A DNA stretch of 36,829 bases. It comes from a virus. Positions 21,533 to 31,700 of this stretch are shown here, piece after piece. A program made the translations under genes and the position numbers. The stretch covers positions 1,552-38,380 of the IMG/VR virus record IMGVR_UViG_3300008116_000120. One strand, given 5' to 3'. Each line of letters begins with the position of its first letter. Within the stretch, counting starts at the first letter, position 1. A model generated the notes under the pieces. That model saw only the letters and a program-made list of their open reading frames with translations, was not told the origin of the DNA and searched no databases.

Positions 21533-21541
21533 ATTATACCA
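21533..21541 (-). promoter_or_regulatory. extended -10 promoter giving a probable leaderless mRNA
   Basis: The minus strand reads TGGTATAAT. Only 8 nt separate the last T of the hexamer (21533) from the A of the ATG at 21524, the usual distance from a -10 to a transcription start. No SD is present in between. Leaderless messages are common in actinobacteria. Confidence 0.6.
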
Positions 21542-21550
21542 TTTGGTCAA

Positions 21551-23332
21551 CTATAAAGTTCTTGCCGTAATGGTAGTTCTTAGCCCCTCCCTAAAATCAT
21601 GATTTATATTAGTTATAACAAATTTATCATTAGTGTCTAGATCATTATAAGGATAATTTACAGTTATAATGTCGCCGACAGAAAGTAGAGGGTTAGCGAA
21701 GACCTCTATGTTAATAACTTTTTGTTTAGTGGACCATATGTCCTTTATCCAATTTGCTAGATTTACTACGTCTGATTGTTTTTGTATCCATTTAGATTCA
21801 AAAACCACTGGCTCCTGAGTAGAATATTCTGATGCAGAATTCTCAACATATTCAAGAACGCCTGATTGGCTTATATATTTTCCAAGTATATAAAATGAAT
21901 AGAATTCAGAGTCATCTAAAGGTATATATGTTCCAGAATTATTTATAACATAAACCTCTGCGCCAAAAGACGTAAGTCTTTGACCCAAAATTCTAGCAAA
22001 GGAATTTACTCCAGTTGAAGCATACAGGGGAAAGGCTGGACGAGACGTATATTTTGTTTTTATAACACGCAATTCTCTTGCTACAGCCCCAAATTCTTCA
22101 ATGAAGCCGTTGCTAAGTGTATTAGATATACTGTTATTTTGTAAAGTTTTATTTCCATATAAAACAGATATTGCAGCTTCGGAATATTGACCTTCATATA
22201 TATTGAATAATTCCTCTTGTGCAAATTGGTTTTCTGTTAAATGCATGCCATAAACATAGTCAAAATACACTGTTCCTTTATTACAAACCATTCCCACCTT
22301 ATTTGTTGGGGATAGTTTTGTTGTAGGATCTGTTGTCTCTATGCTGCCAGTTGGATTAGCATCTATTGCTGTGATTTTAAACCCATTTACATAACAATAT
22401 ATTTCTGTTGTGGAGCTATTTAATTTAAGCCTTACATCTATTTTGTAAGTTTTGCCTCCAAAAATTCCGCCTAAACTTTTTGCTGCGACAGTTTGACTAT
22501 CCTGAATTTGTGTCATTACCCCCTTTGACAACTTAAAAATTTTAAATTCTTTAGAGTTATTTACAGCTGCATTAGCTGAAGTACTTATTTGAATAAAGTA
22601 TCCAGTCTGTCCAGAATTGTCAACAAAAAATGCTAGGCCTCCAGATTGGTTAGGGTTAGTGTTATTTGCCTTAAAGAATAACGAAGTCCCAAAAGCATAA
22701 TATTGTTGATTTGTTAATAAAGAAGAGTAGCTTTTGTATGCCACAGAATAATTGTCTGGATTTATTGAATTATTACTTAGCTTAAAAAGAGATTTTGTTG
22801 TTCTTTCTACATCTTTAGGACTACTTAGTGCTAGTGCTGTCTGGGTTGCACCTATTTTCTTGTTTAATTCATCAGTTTCAGTTACATCTGTAGGAGTAAT
22901 TTGATTTGTATTTGCATCATACTCTGAATCAGAATACTCTTTATTTTTATAAGTTTCTATAGTAGATCCTGCGGTACTTGATTTCGGAATTACAAATTCT
23001 CTAATTTGGGAAATGCCATATGTTCCAGTTAGGCCAGCTCCAGAATATGCTCTTACTTTTAGTAGATATGTTGTTCCTGGAGTTAAAGAAGTTAAATTAA
23101 ATGTAATAGATGAGGTATCTGAAGCTATAATAGTAGGCTGTATATACACTCCTAAAAATGGATATCCTGGAGAAGTTAATTCATACCCATAACTTCCTGC
23201 AGAAGCAGTGTTTGGAAGAAATGCCATAACCTGTGCTGAAGTTTTATTTTCTTCTACGCCTACAAAAACCCAGTAAACATCTAGGTCTGACAAGCCGCTA
23301 CTTCCTCCATCTACCTGCATTACATATGGCAT
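21551..23332 (-). CDS. tail-tip protein with FN3-like and lectin-like modules
   Basis: This 593-residue protein has a fibronectin III-like start (SITFNLTSLTPGTTYLLKVR), a linker with TNQITPTDVTETDELNKKIG, and a central concanavalin/LamG-like region (SLFFKANNTNPNQSGGLAFF; GKTYKIDVRLKLNSSTTEIY; VYFDYVYGMHL). Its last 200 residues resemble a tail-hub region (ELRVIKTKYTSRPAFPLYAS ... LLSVGDIITVNYPYNDLD ... FREGLRTTITARTL). That end pattern is common in phage tail proteins with hub or Tal functions. Its stop is 1 base into the next unit's promoter region. The start has TATTTAA from the preceding stop; the two hub genes overlap by one base. Confidence 0.8.
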   Translation of the reverse strand: MPYVMQVDGGSSGLSDLDVYWVFVGVEENKTSAQVMAFLPNTASAGSYGYELTSPGYPFLGVYIQPTIIASDTSSITFNLTSLTPGTTYLLKVRAYSGAGLTGTYGISQIREFVIPKSSTAGSTIETYKNKEYSDSEYDANTNQITPTDVTETDELNKKIGATQTALALSSPKDVERTTKSLFKLSNNSINPDNYSVAYKSYSSLLTNQQYYAFGTSLFFKANNTNPNQSGGLAFFVDNSGQTGYFIQISTSANAAVNNSKEFKIFKLSKGVMTQIQDSQTVAAKSLGGIFGGKTYKIDVRLKLNSSTTEIYCYVNGFKITAIDANPTGSIETTDPTTKLSPTNKVGMVCNKGTVYFDYVYGMHLTENQFAQEELFNIYEGQYSEAAISVLYGNKTLQNNSISNTLSNGFIEEFGAVARELRVIKTKYTSRPAFPLYASTGVNSFARILGQRLTSFGAEVYVINNSGTYIPLDDSEFYSFYILGKYISQSGVLEYVENSASEYSTQEPVVFESKWIQKQSDVVNLANWIKDIWSTKQKVINIEVFANPLLSVGDIITVNYPYNDLDTNDKFVITNINHDFREGLRTTITARTL

Positions 23333-25284
23333 TATTTAAATATCACCTCATTTACAGTCCAAGACGTAATTTGATCCTCTGATGCAGATCTGTGAGGAAC
23401 AATTGCTGTACCAAATGCTCCTCGATTTTTAATTTTATACCTTCCGCTAGGCTTAAAATTTTGAGAACCTGCATCTGCCAATGCTCTATATTTGAATATG
23501 TCAGCATCTGATTTTATAATTACTGGGGATTGCTTAATACCGTTTGTCCAGTAATCATATTCTATGCCATCATACTCTATAATCTCATCTTCTATTACTA
23601 AATATCCATTAAATGCATAAAGAACTAATTGATCGGCCAATTGGGTTCCTAATGGATCCTCTAGGTTTCCTACAGTTGAAATTGGTCTTAATGATATATA
23701 TGCATCTGGGACCCCATTTATAACATTTGTGCTATCTAGATCTGTAATTAATGCAGATGCTGCTAGATAAGTGGTATCTGATTTCCAAATAGGCTCTGCA
23801 TTTCTTTCATAATTTGATGTAACTGCGCTTTGCCATAAAATTTTAACCTGGTTAGCAGATGGCAGCTCTTCTTTATCCAAGGTTATAATATTCGGAAGTG
23901 TTGATCCACTTGGCACTGAAGTAAAATCCCATGAGCTAGACCTATTGCTATACACATAATCTCTTGAATAAAATTGTAATATATTGTTTTCATCAAACAT
24001 TGCAGTCATTTGTGTATCTCTGCATAGTTCTTGTATGGCTTGCCATACTGTTACACTATCATCCGCCCACCAATAGTTTGGAGAAATAACTGATTTATCA
24101 TCTGACGTTAAATTAAAATTATAATTAGTAAATCCTATATTATCTAATAGCCTTCTAAAAATTGCAGTTATGGCATATCCTTCGCAAAGAACTGGCGGGC
24201 ATAGTGTCTCTTGAAGACTTTTTGCTCCATCCAATGCCATTATTTCTGCATCGCCAAATTCTGCTATTTTAAAGTTATCTATAAAAAATGTTCCTTGATA
24301 AACTCTATCATATTTATTTGGGGAGGTTCCAGATACTCCATTAGAGTGGTATATATCAAAATACGGTCTAACTTCCACATCTTTATACAAATATATTTTA
24401 GAGGTGTCTATTGCAAAAGAGTTACCCTTTTCATATGCAACTATTTGCATAGATGATTGGTTATATTTGTTTAATGAAATATTTGCTGAGTTTGCAGTAA
24501 CATTTCCTACTGGCAAAATATCGTTTCTAGACGATGAGGATTCTTTATTCATAGACATTGAAACAACAGAATCTGATATATCTTTTACCCATCTAGCTGA
24601 AAATTCTATAACCCCTATATATTTATTTGATACTCCGCCAAAAGTTAATTTAATAGAAGTAAGACTAACCTGAGTAGAGGTATTATGAAGGGCTGCATTT
24701 GTGCTCCATGTTGATCCAGTATAATATAGATTAAGGACTCCAGGGCTAGGTTGCGAAATTGTTGGAATGACAGAACTATTTCCTGTTGCTAAAGTCCCCT
24801 CAGATCCTCCTGCTGGTGTCCCATAAACAGTCCATGTTGGTGGCACCGCATGAGATACTTCAAATTTAACCGTAATCTTATTAGCTACAATTGTTTTTGG
24901 ATAAGTAACTGTTATTGTTCCGCCTTGTCCTTCGTTGCTTAGCCAATATTTATAATAGGTGTCTATGCCAGGATAGTAGAGTCTATAATTTTTTGGATAT
25001 GTTGTGGTTCTAGGGTCTCTGTAATCTCCTGATGCCATGTCTCCAAATATTGCATATTTTACTCCAGCATATGCTGGCCGATTAGACTTAATAATTGAAT
25101 CTAATGGAAATATTTTTTTAAAGGCATCCTTTCCCCCAACCACAGCATAGGATGGGCCAGTGATGCTTGATTCAGTTAAATTAGTTAAAGCATTCATATT
25201 ATATTCAATTGTGCACCCTGGAAGCATTTTAATTGATGATGATTGCTTTAAATAATTTTGTAAAGCCGATGGAGCGGTTATCAT
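23332..25284 (-). CDS. tail hub-like protein with F5/8C-like insertion
   Basis: This 650-residue protein shows hub-like segments: DAEIMALDGAKSLQETLCP, AITAIFRRLLDNIGFTNYNF, then WWADDSVTVWQAIQELCRD and QMTAMFDENNILQFYSRDYV. These resemble the part of Tal/gp27-like hubs that follows the first beta domains. Between residues about 95 and 235 is a beta-sandwich with TITVTYPKTIVANKITVKF and VSLTSIKLTFGGVSN, ending IGVIEFSARW, which resembles an F5/8 type C (discoidin) carbohydrate-binding module. The rest is beta-rich and ends RSASEDQITSWTVNEVIFK. It probably forms the tail tip core and may contact surface sugars. It follows the distal-tail-like gene directly. Confidence 0.82.
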   Translation of the reverse strand: MITAPSALQNYLKQSSSIKMLPGCTIEYNMNALTNLTESSITGPSYAVVGGKDAFKKIFPLDSIIKSNRPAYAGVKYAIFGDMASGDYRDPRTTTYPKNYRLYYPGIDTYYKYWLSNEGQGGTITVTYPKTIVANKITVKFEVSHAVPPTWTVYGTPAGGSEGTLATGNSSVIPTISQPSPGVLNLYYTGSTWSTNAALHNTSTQVSLTSIKLTFGGVSNKYIGVIEFSARWVKDISDSVVSMSMNKESSSSRNDILPVGNVTANSANISLNKYNQSSMQIVAYEKGNSFAIDTSKIYLYKDVEVRPYFDIYHSNGVSGTSPNKYDRVYQGTFFIDNFKIAEFGDAEIMALDGAKSLQETLCPPVLCEGYAITAIFRRLLDNIGFTNYNFNLTSDDKSVISPNYWWADDSVTVWQAIQELCRDTQMTAMFDENNILQFYSRDYVYSNRSSSWDFTSVPSGSTLPNIITLDKEELPSANQVKILWQSAVTSNYERNAEPIWKSDTTYLAASALITDLDSTNVINGVPDAYISLRPISTVGNLEDPLGTQLADQLVLYAFNGYLVIEDEIIEYDGIEYDYWTNGIKQSPVIIKSDADIFKYRALADAGSQNFKPSGRYKIKNRGAFGTAIVPHRSASEDQITSWTVNEVIFK

Positions 25285-25754
25285 TATACCTCTTCCATCA
25301 TCATTGAAACATTCCAGTGTGCCTGAATGCCTCTTTTAACTACTACAAATGAGCAGTCTGTAAAAGATACAGTATACTCCTCATATCCCGATGAAGATTG
25401 ATTTGTTCCATCTTTAGCAAAATTTATTCTGATTCTAAAAGTTCCTTTGCCTTCATCGCTGGCATAAAACGTTCTTAAATCTTCAGCTCCCCAATATCCG
25501 TCTACTGTTAATGTACGATATGTAGGCAACATTGACCATGAAAGACCAAATCTTTTTTTATCTGCAATATGAAATTTACGAAGAGTGCCATTTGACATTC
25601 TTTGTGATTGCTCTATACGCATTGAGTCAACGGCAAATTCAGAGCGATTATGCTCTGTAATATTTCTCCAGCCTAAAGTATTAACGGCTGGTGATGCAAG
25701 AGGATCTTTGGCTTCTATTTGAAGAAGCGTACCTCTAGGTAATGATATTGGCAT
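25284..25754 (-). CDS. distal-tail-like minor tail protein
   Basis: This 156-residue beta-rich protein comes directly after the tape measure gene (1-nt overlap) and before the hub. It has RGTLLQIEAKDPLASP, FHIADKKRFGLSWSMLPTYR and YEEYTVSFTDCSFVVVKRG, ending WNVSMMMEEV. Size, position and the tail-tube-like strands suggest a distal tail or tube-end ring protein, but the identification is from synteny rather than a recognised motif. Confidence 0.72.
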   Translation of the reverse strand: MPISLPRGTLLQIEAKDPLASPAVNTLGWRNITEHNRSEFAVDSMRIEQSQRMSNGTLRKFHIADKKRFGLSWSMLPTYRTLTVDGYWGAEDLRTFYASDEGKGTFRIRINFAKDGTNQSSSGYEEYTVSFTDCSFVVVKRGIQAHWNVSMMMEEV

Positions 25755-28700
25755 TATCCTCCTATTGTCCTAACTCTTCCATTCATGGCCTCACGCATTT
25801 GCATTTCACGAGAAATTGCTCTTGCTACATCTTCTGGACTTAGATTAGATCCATTTAGATTTACATTAATATTATACAATGCGTTATTTGATGGTGAAGA
25901 CATTCGTCCGCCATCGTTATACCTTAATTTTCCTCCCATAGAATATTTAGGTATATCATAGTTTAGCATAAGTCCGCCATTTTTCATACCGTTTATGCGA
26001 TCAAAGAAAGGTACTCCTAGACGGCTTACAGTATCTGCGTTAATTATATATTCTCCATCAGAAACTCTAACCATTCCGCCATCAGCAAATCTAGCTAGAA
26101 TTGAATCTGAAGTTCCAGTTCCTGGACCAGATAACAATCCTCCGCCTCCATACTTTTTTGTACCCTTAACCCATTTGTTATAAGGCACCATTTGATCTGT
26201 AATTGCAGCTGAAGCAACGAACTCCCATTGGCCAGTTTGCTTATTAAATACTAAAGCAGCTCCTGGGCCTAATGCACCTGAACCTTTTATTTGAGCTGAA
26301 GAAGGAGCTGGGATTGGCCTACTTCCAATTACCTTGTCTTTTTCTGAAGTAAATATATCTTTAGCATTTAAATAAACTGCCTTAGCCTCTACAGTCATAG
26401 CATTTAAAATTTTACTAACATCTAATTGAGGGGTAGGAGAAATGCCTCGCATACCAGCTTCATGTGGAGCGGTTGGATACAAGGTTGTCGTTCCAGCAGG
26501 ACCTTTAACTCCGTAAAACTCCCCAAGAGTTTCGTTTGCAATTCCAGCAGCTGCGGCTGCATCTCTTACAGCTGCTGAGAAATGGTCTAAGTTTCCAATT
26601 CCTGTTTCTGCTGCAATTGAATATGCTATAACTGCATCATTAAAGTTATTAATCTTTTGCTTTTGAGCCTCAATAGCAGCATTTATTTTATTTAATTGCT
26701 CAGAAGCTAAAGCAGCGCTATCTGCTAACTTTTGCTGTCCTTCTTCTAAAGCAGTTTTCTTAGCTTCAAGGGGAGCTATTCTACGCTCAGCATCTGCGTC
26801 TATTGCTCTTTCTGTAAGAGTAAGTTGTTGTTGATTTACAAGACGTTCTATTTCTAGTTGAAGTTGAGCCGCTCCAGACATGTTTCCAACAGCAAGCATA
26901 TCCTGGTACTCAAGTTGCTTTTGTTGTATTTGCAAGCGAACATCTTCGTCTTGCTGCTCTTCTCTTAAAGCTTTCTTGCGTTCTTCAGCCTTTTTGCGAA
27001 TAGCCTCAATTTCTTTATTAATATTTTTAATTGCTTCTCTAGCATTAATTTGCTGCTGAACTGTTTGGCCCTTAATAGCGGACAGGAGTTCTTTTTGTTT
27101 AGCAGTTAATTTGCTTAAATTTTCATACTGAGACTTGAGCGCTCCATTTTTATTTGCAGCTACCACGGCATTAGATATCTCGTTACTCATTGTATACAAT
27201 GCATTTGTCTGAGCCTGGGTTAGCTGTGTCATATCTCCAGTAAAGCCTTTTGCTGCTATACGCATTTTCTGGAAAAGACTTACTACGTTATCTTGAGTTG
27301 TAGCAAATTTCTTAATTTCTGGATTTTGCTTAGCCATTTCATTAATTAATTCTTTTGTAAGATTCTTTTGATTTTTAACCTTAGAATTAATTTGATCTAG
27401 CATTTGTTTTTCTGCTTGATATCCTGTCAAAACCTTTGTGTTTCCAGTTTTATCTTTTTTAGCTTTTTCTTCGCTAGTTTTAATAAGTTCAGCAATTCCG
27501 CCATCTACTGCAGTAAGCGCTGTATTTAGCGCATTAGCTTGAGTCTTAGCATCTCTAAGACCTGTCGATAAATCAAACTGTTGTACAGCACTAACAGCAG
27601 CTGTTTGAGCATTTGTAATTCCTGTAAACATCTTATTTCCAAGAGTTGATGAATATGCCTGACTTGCCTTATTTGAAAGATTGAATGCCATGTAAATCTT
27701 CTTTGAGGCGTCTTCTGCAGACATTCCAGCAGCAACGAACTGAGTCTTTAACCTTGTTGCTACTGCTCCTAAATCAGCTTGTTTTGTATTATTTATAAGA
27801 TCTATTTGCTGACCCATAGTTTCTTTTACTTCTTTGCGAAGTTTTTTATAATCAGCAATTGTCATCTTAAATGGTCCGCCGCCATATGTCATGCTTTCAT
27901 ACAAAGCTTTATTTCTATCCATTAAAGCTTTTGTTGTTCCTATAATATCCTTAATTTGTGTGTTATAGTCTTTATACCTTAAACCTAATTTTGAAGCTGA
28001 TTCAGCAGTTAGCCCAAACGATAATCTTGTACGCTCTAAGTTTTCTTGATAATTTTGCCAAGCTTTATATCCTGCAAAGGCTGCTGCAGTAACAACGCCT
28101 AAAGCAAGATTTGTTCTAGTAAGACCTAAAGCTACTCTAGATAGTGTAGATGTAAATTTATTTCCTGCCGCCGCATTTGCTGCAAGCATCGATCCAAATT
28201 TACTTTGAACTTTAATTGCTCCGCCCAATCCTCTATCTTGCCCAGATCCCATCATAAGCATTGGGGCCATTGACCCAAGCATTCCGCCAACCATTGATCC
28301 TGTCTCTCCACCAATTTGACCGCCAATTGCAGAACCGCCCATGTAGCCAATAGTTCCCATTGCCATCTGACGAACTACTCCGCCAGCTTGATATCCAGGG
28401 ATTAGGCCTCCCCTATTCATCCTAATTCTTCCTCTGCTTAATGCAGACAATGCTCCAGCTGCTAATCCTCTAGCAAGAGAAGCTCTACCTCTTGCAAATC
28501 CTGCTCCGCTATATGAACCTAGTACTCCAGAAGGTATTCCTCTAGCTAATGGATGACCTCTACCACGGATAGATTGCATTTGACCAGTCTTAGGATCAAT
28601 ATGAACTGTTCCAAGTCCAACCATACCTCTAGATCCTCTTGCACCATATGCAGTTCCATAAGACCTAAACAATTGTTGAAAATCTTTTCCAAATCTAGAA

Positions 28701-31700
28701 ACATACCTTCTATCGAAATGACTTTCGAAAGAATCTCCAGTTCCACCTCTAAATAGTTTTCCTGAATCTTTGCCACGCAAATCATTCATCATATCATCAA
28801 ATACAGAGAGGATTCTTGCTTCCTCTCCTGGCATTCCAGAAGCTCTGGCTGCTGTTATTAGTGGTTCAAATGGGTGTCTACCATTTCTTAAAGCTATATT
28901 AAACTCATCATAAATTTGAGAACCATATAAACCACTATCTCCGCTTCTTAGTCTTTGGTTCATATTTGCAGTCATCCAAATTGGAATTCCTTGTGCTACA
29001 TAGCTAACACTTCTAGATTTTGGAGCAAGTGTTGATACGTCTAATCCAGTTCCTGGAAGTTGTGCGCCTACATGTCCTCTTTGAAATCTTACTTTTCCGC
29101 CATTATTATATCCGTTATTGATTGCTGTAAGCAGAGGCAGATTTGCTGCAGTTGCCTCTCTATTTACAACAAACTCTCCAGGAGTAAGCATTGCTGGTAC
29201 AACATCTGAGTTAACATTTGGCCCAGGAACAATGCTTCCATTGCTCATATATACCATGCCACCACTATTTAAGCCCTGCGGCCTTGTAGTTTCAATGCTG
29301 TAAGATCCACCTAATGTGCGAGTTCTAGTTGCTCTTCCAACCGCAGACATTACTCTTCTGAATATTCCCTTGCGATACATTCCACGCAGATTTGACTTTC
29401 CTCTTGGATCTACTACGGGCTGATCAATAAGCGGAGCCTTAGTTAAATCAATTGTTCTTCCACGAGCAGCTGCATATGCAGTAACCTCTTGACCCAATGA
29501 TGCCTCTAGCTGTGCATTTACTGCAATTATTTGTGCCTTTGCTTGATCTACTGTAAGTTTTCCAGCCTGTAGTTCTGCAACAATAGCTTTGGACTGTGCT
29601 GCAGCATTCATTGTCAATCTTTGAGTTAATGGAAGAATATCATCAAATGTTTGAATAAAATCTGTCGATACTGCACCGCCTGTTGCTATAGTTTTCTTTA
29701 AAGCTTCTACTTCTGCCTTGCTCTGCATTCCAAGAGTTGCCATAAGAGCTTGATATCTTGCTTGCTCTTGTGCAACTACACCTGTTGAAATTCCTCCTAC
29801 AGAAGTTAACCCTTCTATGTCTGGCATTCTTTCTGTCATCAATATTTGTGGAGTTCTACCAATTCTTCTATTTACGGGCTCTGGCTGCAATGTAAATCCA
29901 AATATTGTTGCAGGATCATTTGGATTTCTTGGATTAAGATGTGCGGATGCCCTTCCCATTCCACCCAGATAAGGACTTGATGGATCAACTACCCTGCCTC
30001 CAGGAACTCCAGGATTTATTACAGTTCCTGCTGCTGTAGTGACTGCTGGATTTACTGGAATAGATACTGCAGAAGCGTTAGCTTTCAATACAGCTAAATC
30101 GTCTATAAGGTTATTTAGTGCGGCACTAAGAACACTCGCTGCTCTTGCATCACTATAGAATTGATTTTCCATCATTCCAGCGGCACGTTGTGCTGCTAAA
30201 AGTTCTGGAGTTAAAAGTTTAAATCCTTCTGCACCTTTGAATAAAGCTTTTAGGTGTCCAATGCCTTTAATTATATAACCAAAGAAGTTGGCCAAAAGAC
30301 CAGTCAACATAATAACTGGACCAGCAATTGCAGTAAATCCTGCAAAGGTAGTCAATAAAGTTTTTACTGGCTTTGGTAAATTATTTACAAATTCCATTAC
30401 CTTTGTAAATAGATTTACTACGTTTGTTGTAATATTTAAGAATTGCTCTCCAACTCCAGCTAGCTCTGCTTTAAGTCCTTCTATTGCTCTACGATATCTA
30501 CCTGATGCTGATTCTGTTACTGCTGCTAATTCTCGTGCTGCCACCGCTTCCAACTCGCCTGCGCTGGCCTTCATTAAATCTAAAACTTGTAGAGTCTGAC
30601 TGCCTTGACGGCCTAAGTTTTCAAACAAAGCATTCAAACGTGAGAATTGGAATTTACCAAATAGCTGCTCAATTGCTTGCTGTTTTTGTAATGGGTCAAG
30701 CCTATCTAAAGCTCCTTGCAAAGCAAATAAAGTTTTTGTAACATCCCCAGCATTGTCTCTTACAATGCCTAGAAGATCGATTCCAAATCCTTGGAACTTT
30801 TCTACAGCAACATCTGTTGGGTTAATTAAAGATGCTAGGGCTGATTTTAGAGCATTCGCTCCTTCTGATGCACTAATTCCACCTTCACGCATTGCTGTAA
30901 GATATAACGCAAGATCTTGAACATCTCCGCCCAAACCTTTAATAACTGGACCAGCTTTTGGAATTGCTTCTACTAAGTCATTTAGAGTAGTTGAAGTTTG
31001 GTTTTCAACTGCGTTAAGAAAGTTAATTGATCCAGCAAGCTCTTCGGTATTCTGTTTAAATGCTGATTGAATTGCAAGAGTTGCTTTCATAGCCTCTTGA
31101 CGATCTACTTCACCAAGTACTGCAAGGCGTGTTGTTTCAGAAACTGACGACAACAACTCATTTCCAGTTTTTCCTGTCGCTGCAATATCAGCAGCTAATG
31201 CAATTGTTTCCTGGAAATTAACACCCATTCCAGCAGATAATTCTTTTGCTGTTGCTGCTACATCTCGTCTAATTTGAGTTAATTGTTGTGATGTTGCCCC
31301 ACCTATATCACCATAAACCTTTGAAAGTCTTGTAAGTTCTTGATCTGCAGTTCTAAATGCATCTGCTGCAGCTTTGCCGAATGCTACTAGAGGTAATGTC
31401 AAACCTACTGTTAACTGGCGGCCTGCCCATTGCGTATTCTTACCCCAGTTAATTAATTGTACTCCGCCATCTTGAATTACTTTATTCATTATCTGAAGTT
31501 CTTGTTTCAGTAATGCCGCCTTATTTTTTGTTGCGTCTAATCCTCTTGGAATATGCACATTAAACTGCATGAGCCCCTGGGCATTTCTGCCTAGAGGCTG
31601 CAATACAGCATTTTGTAATTGTACTTGTTGCTTAGCAAGATCTCTGATTAATCCGCCAGAAGTTCTTGCATGATCTTGATATACCCTGAAATAATCTCTT

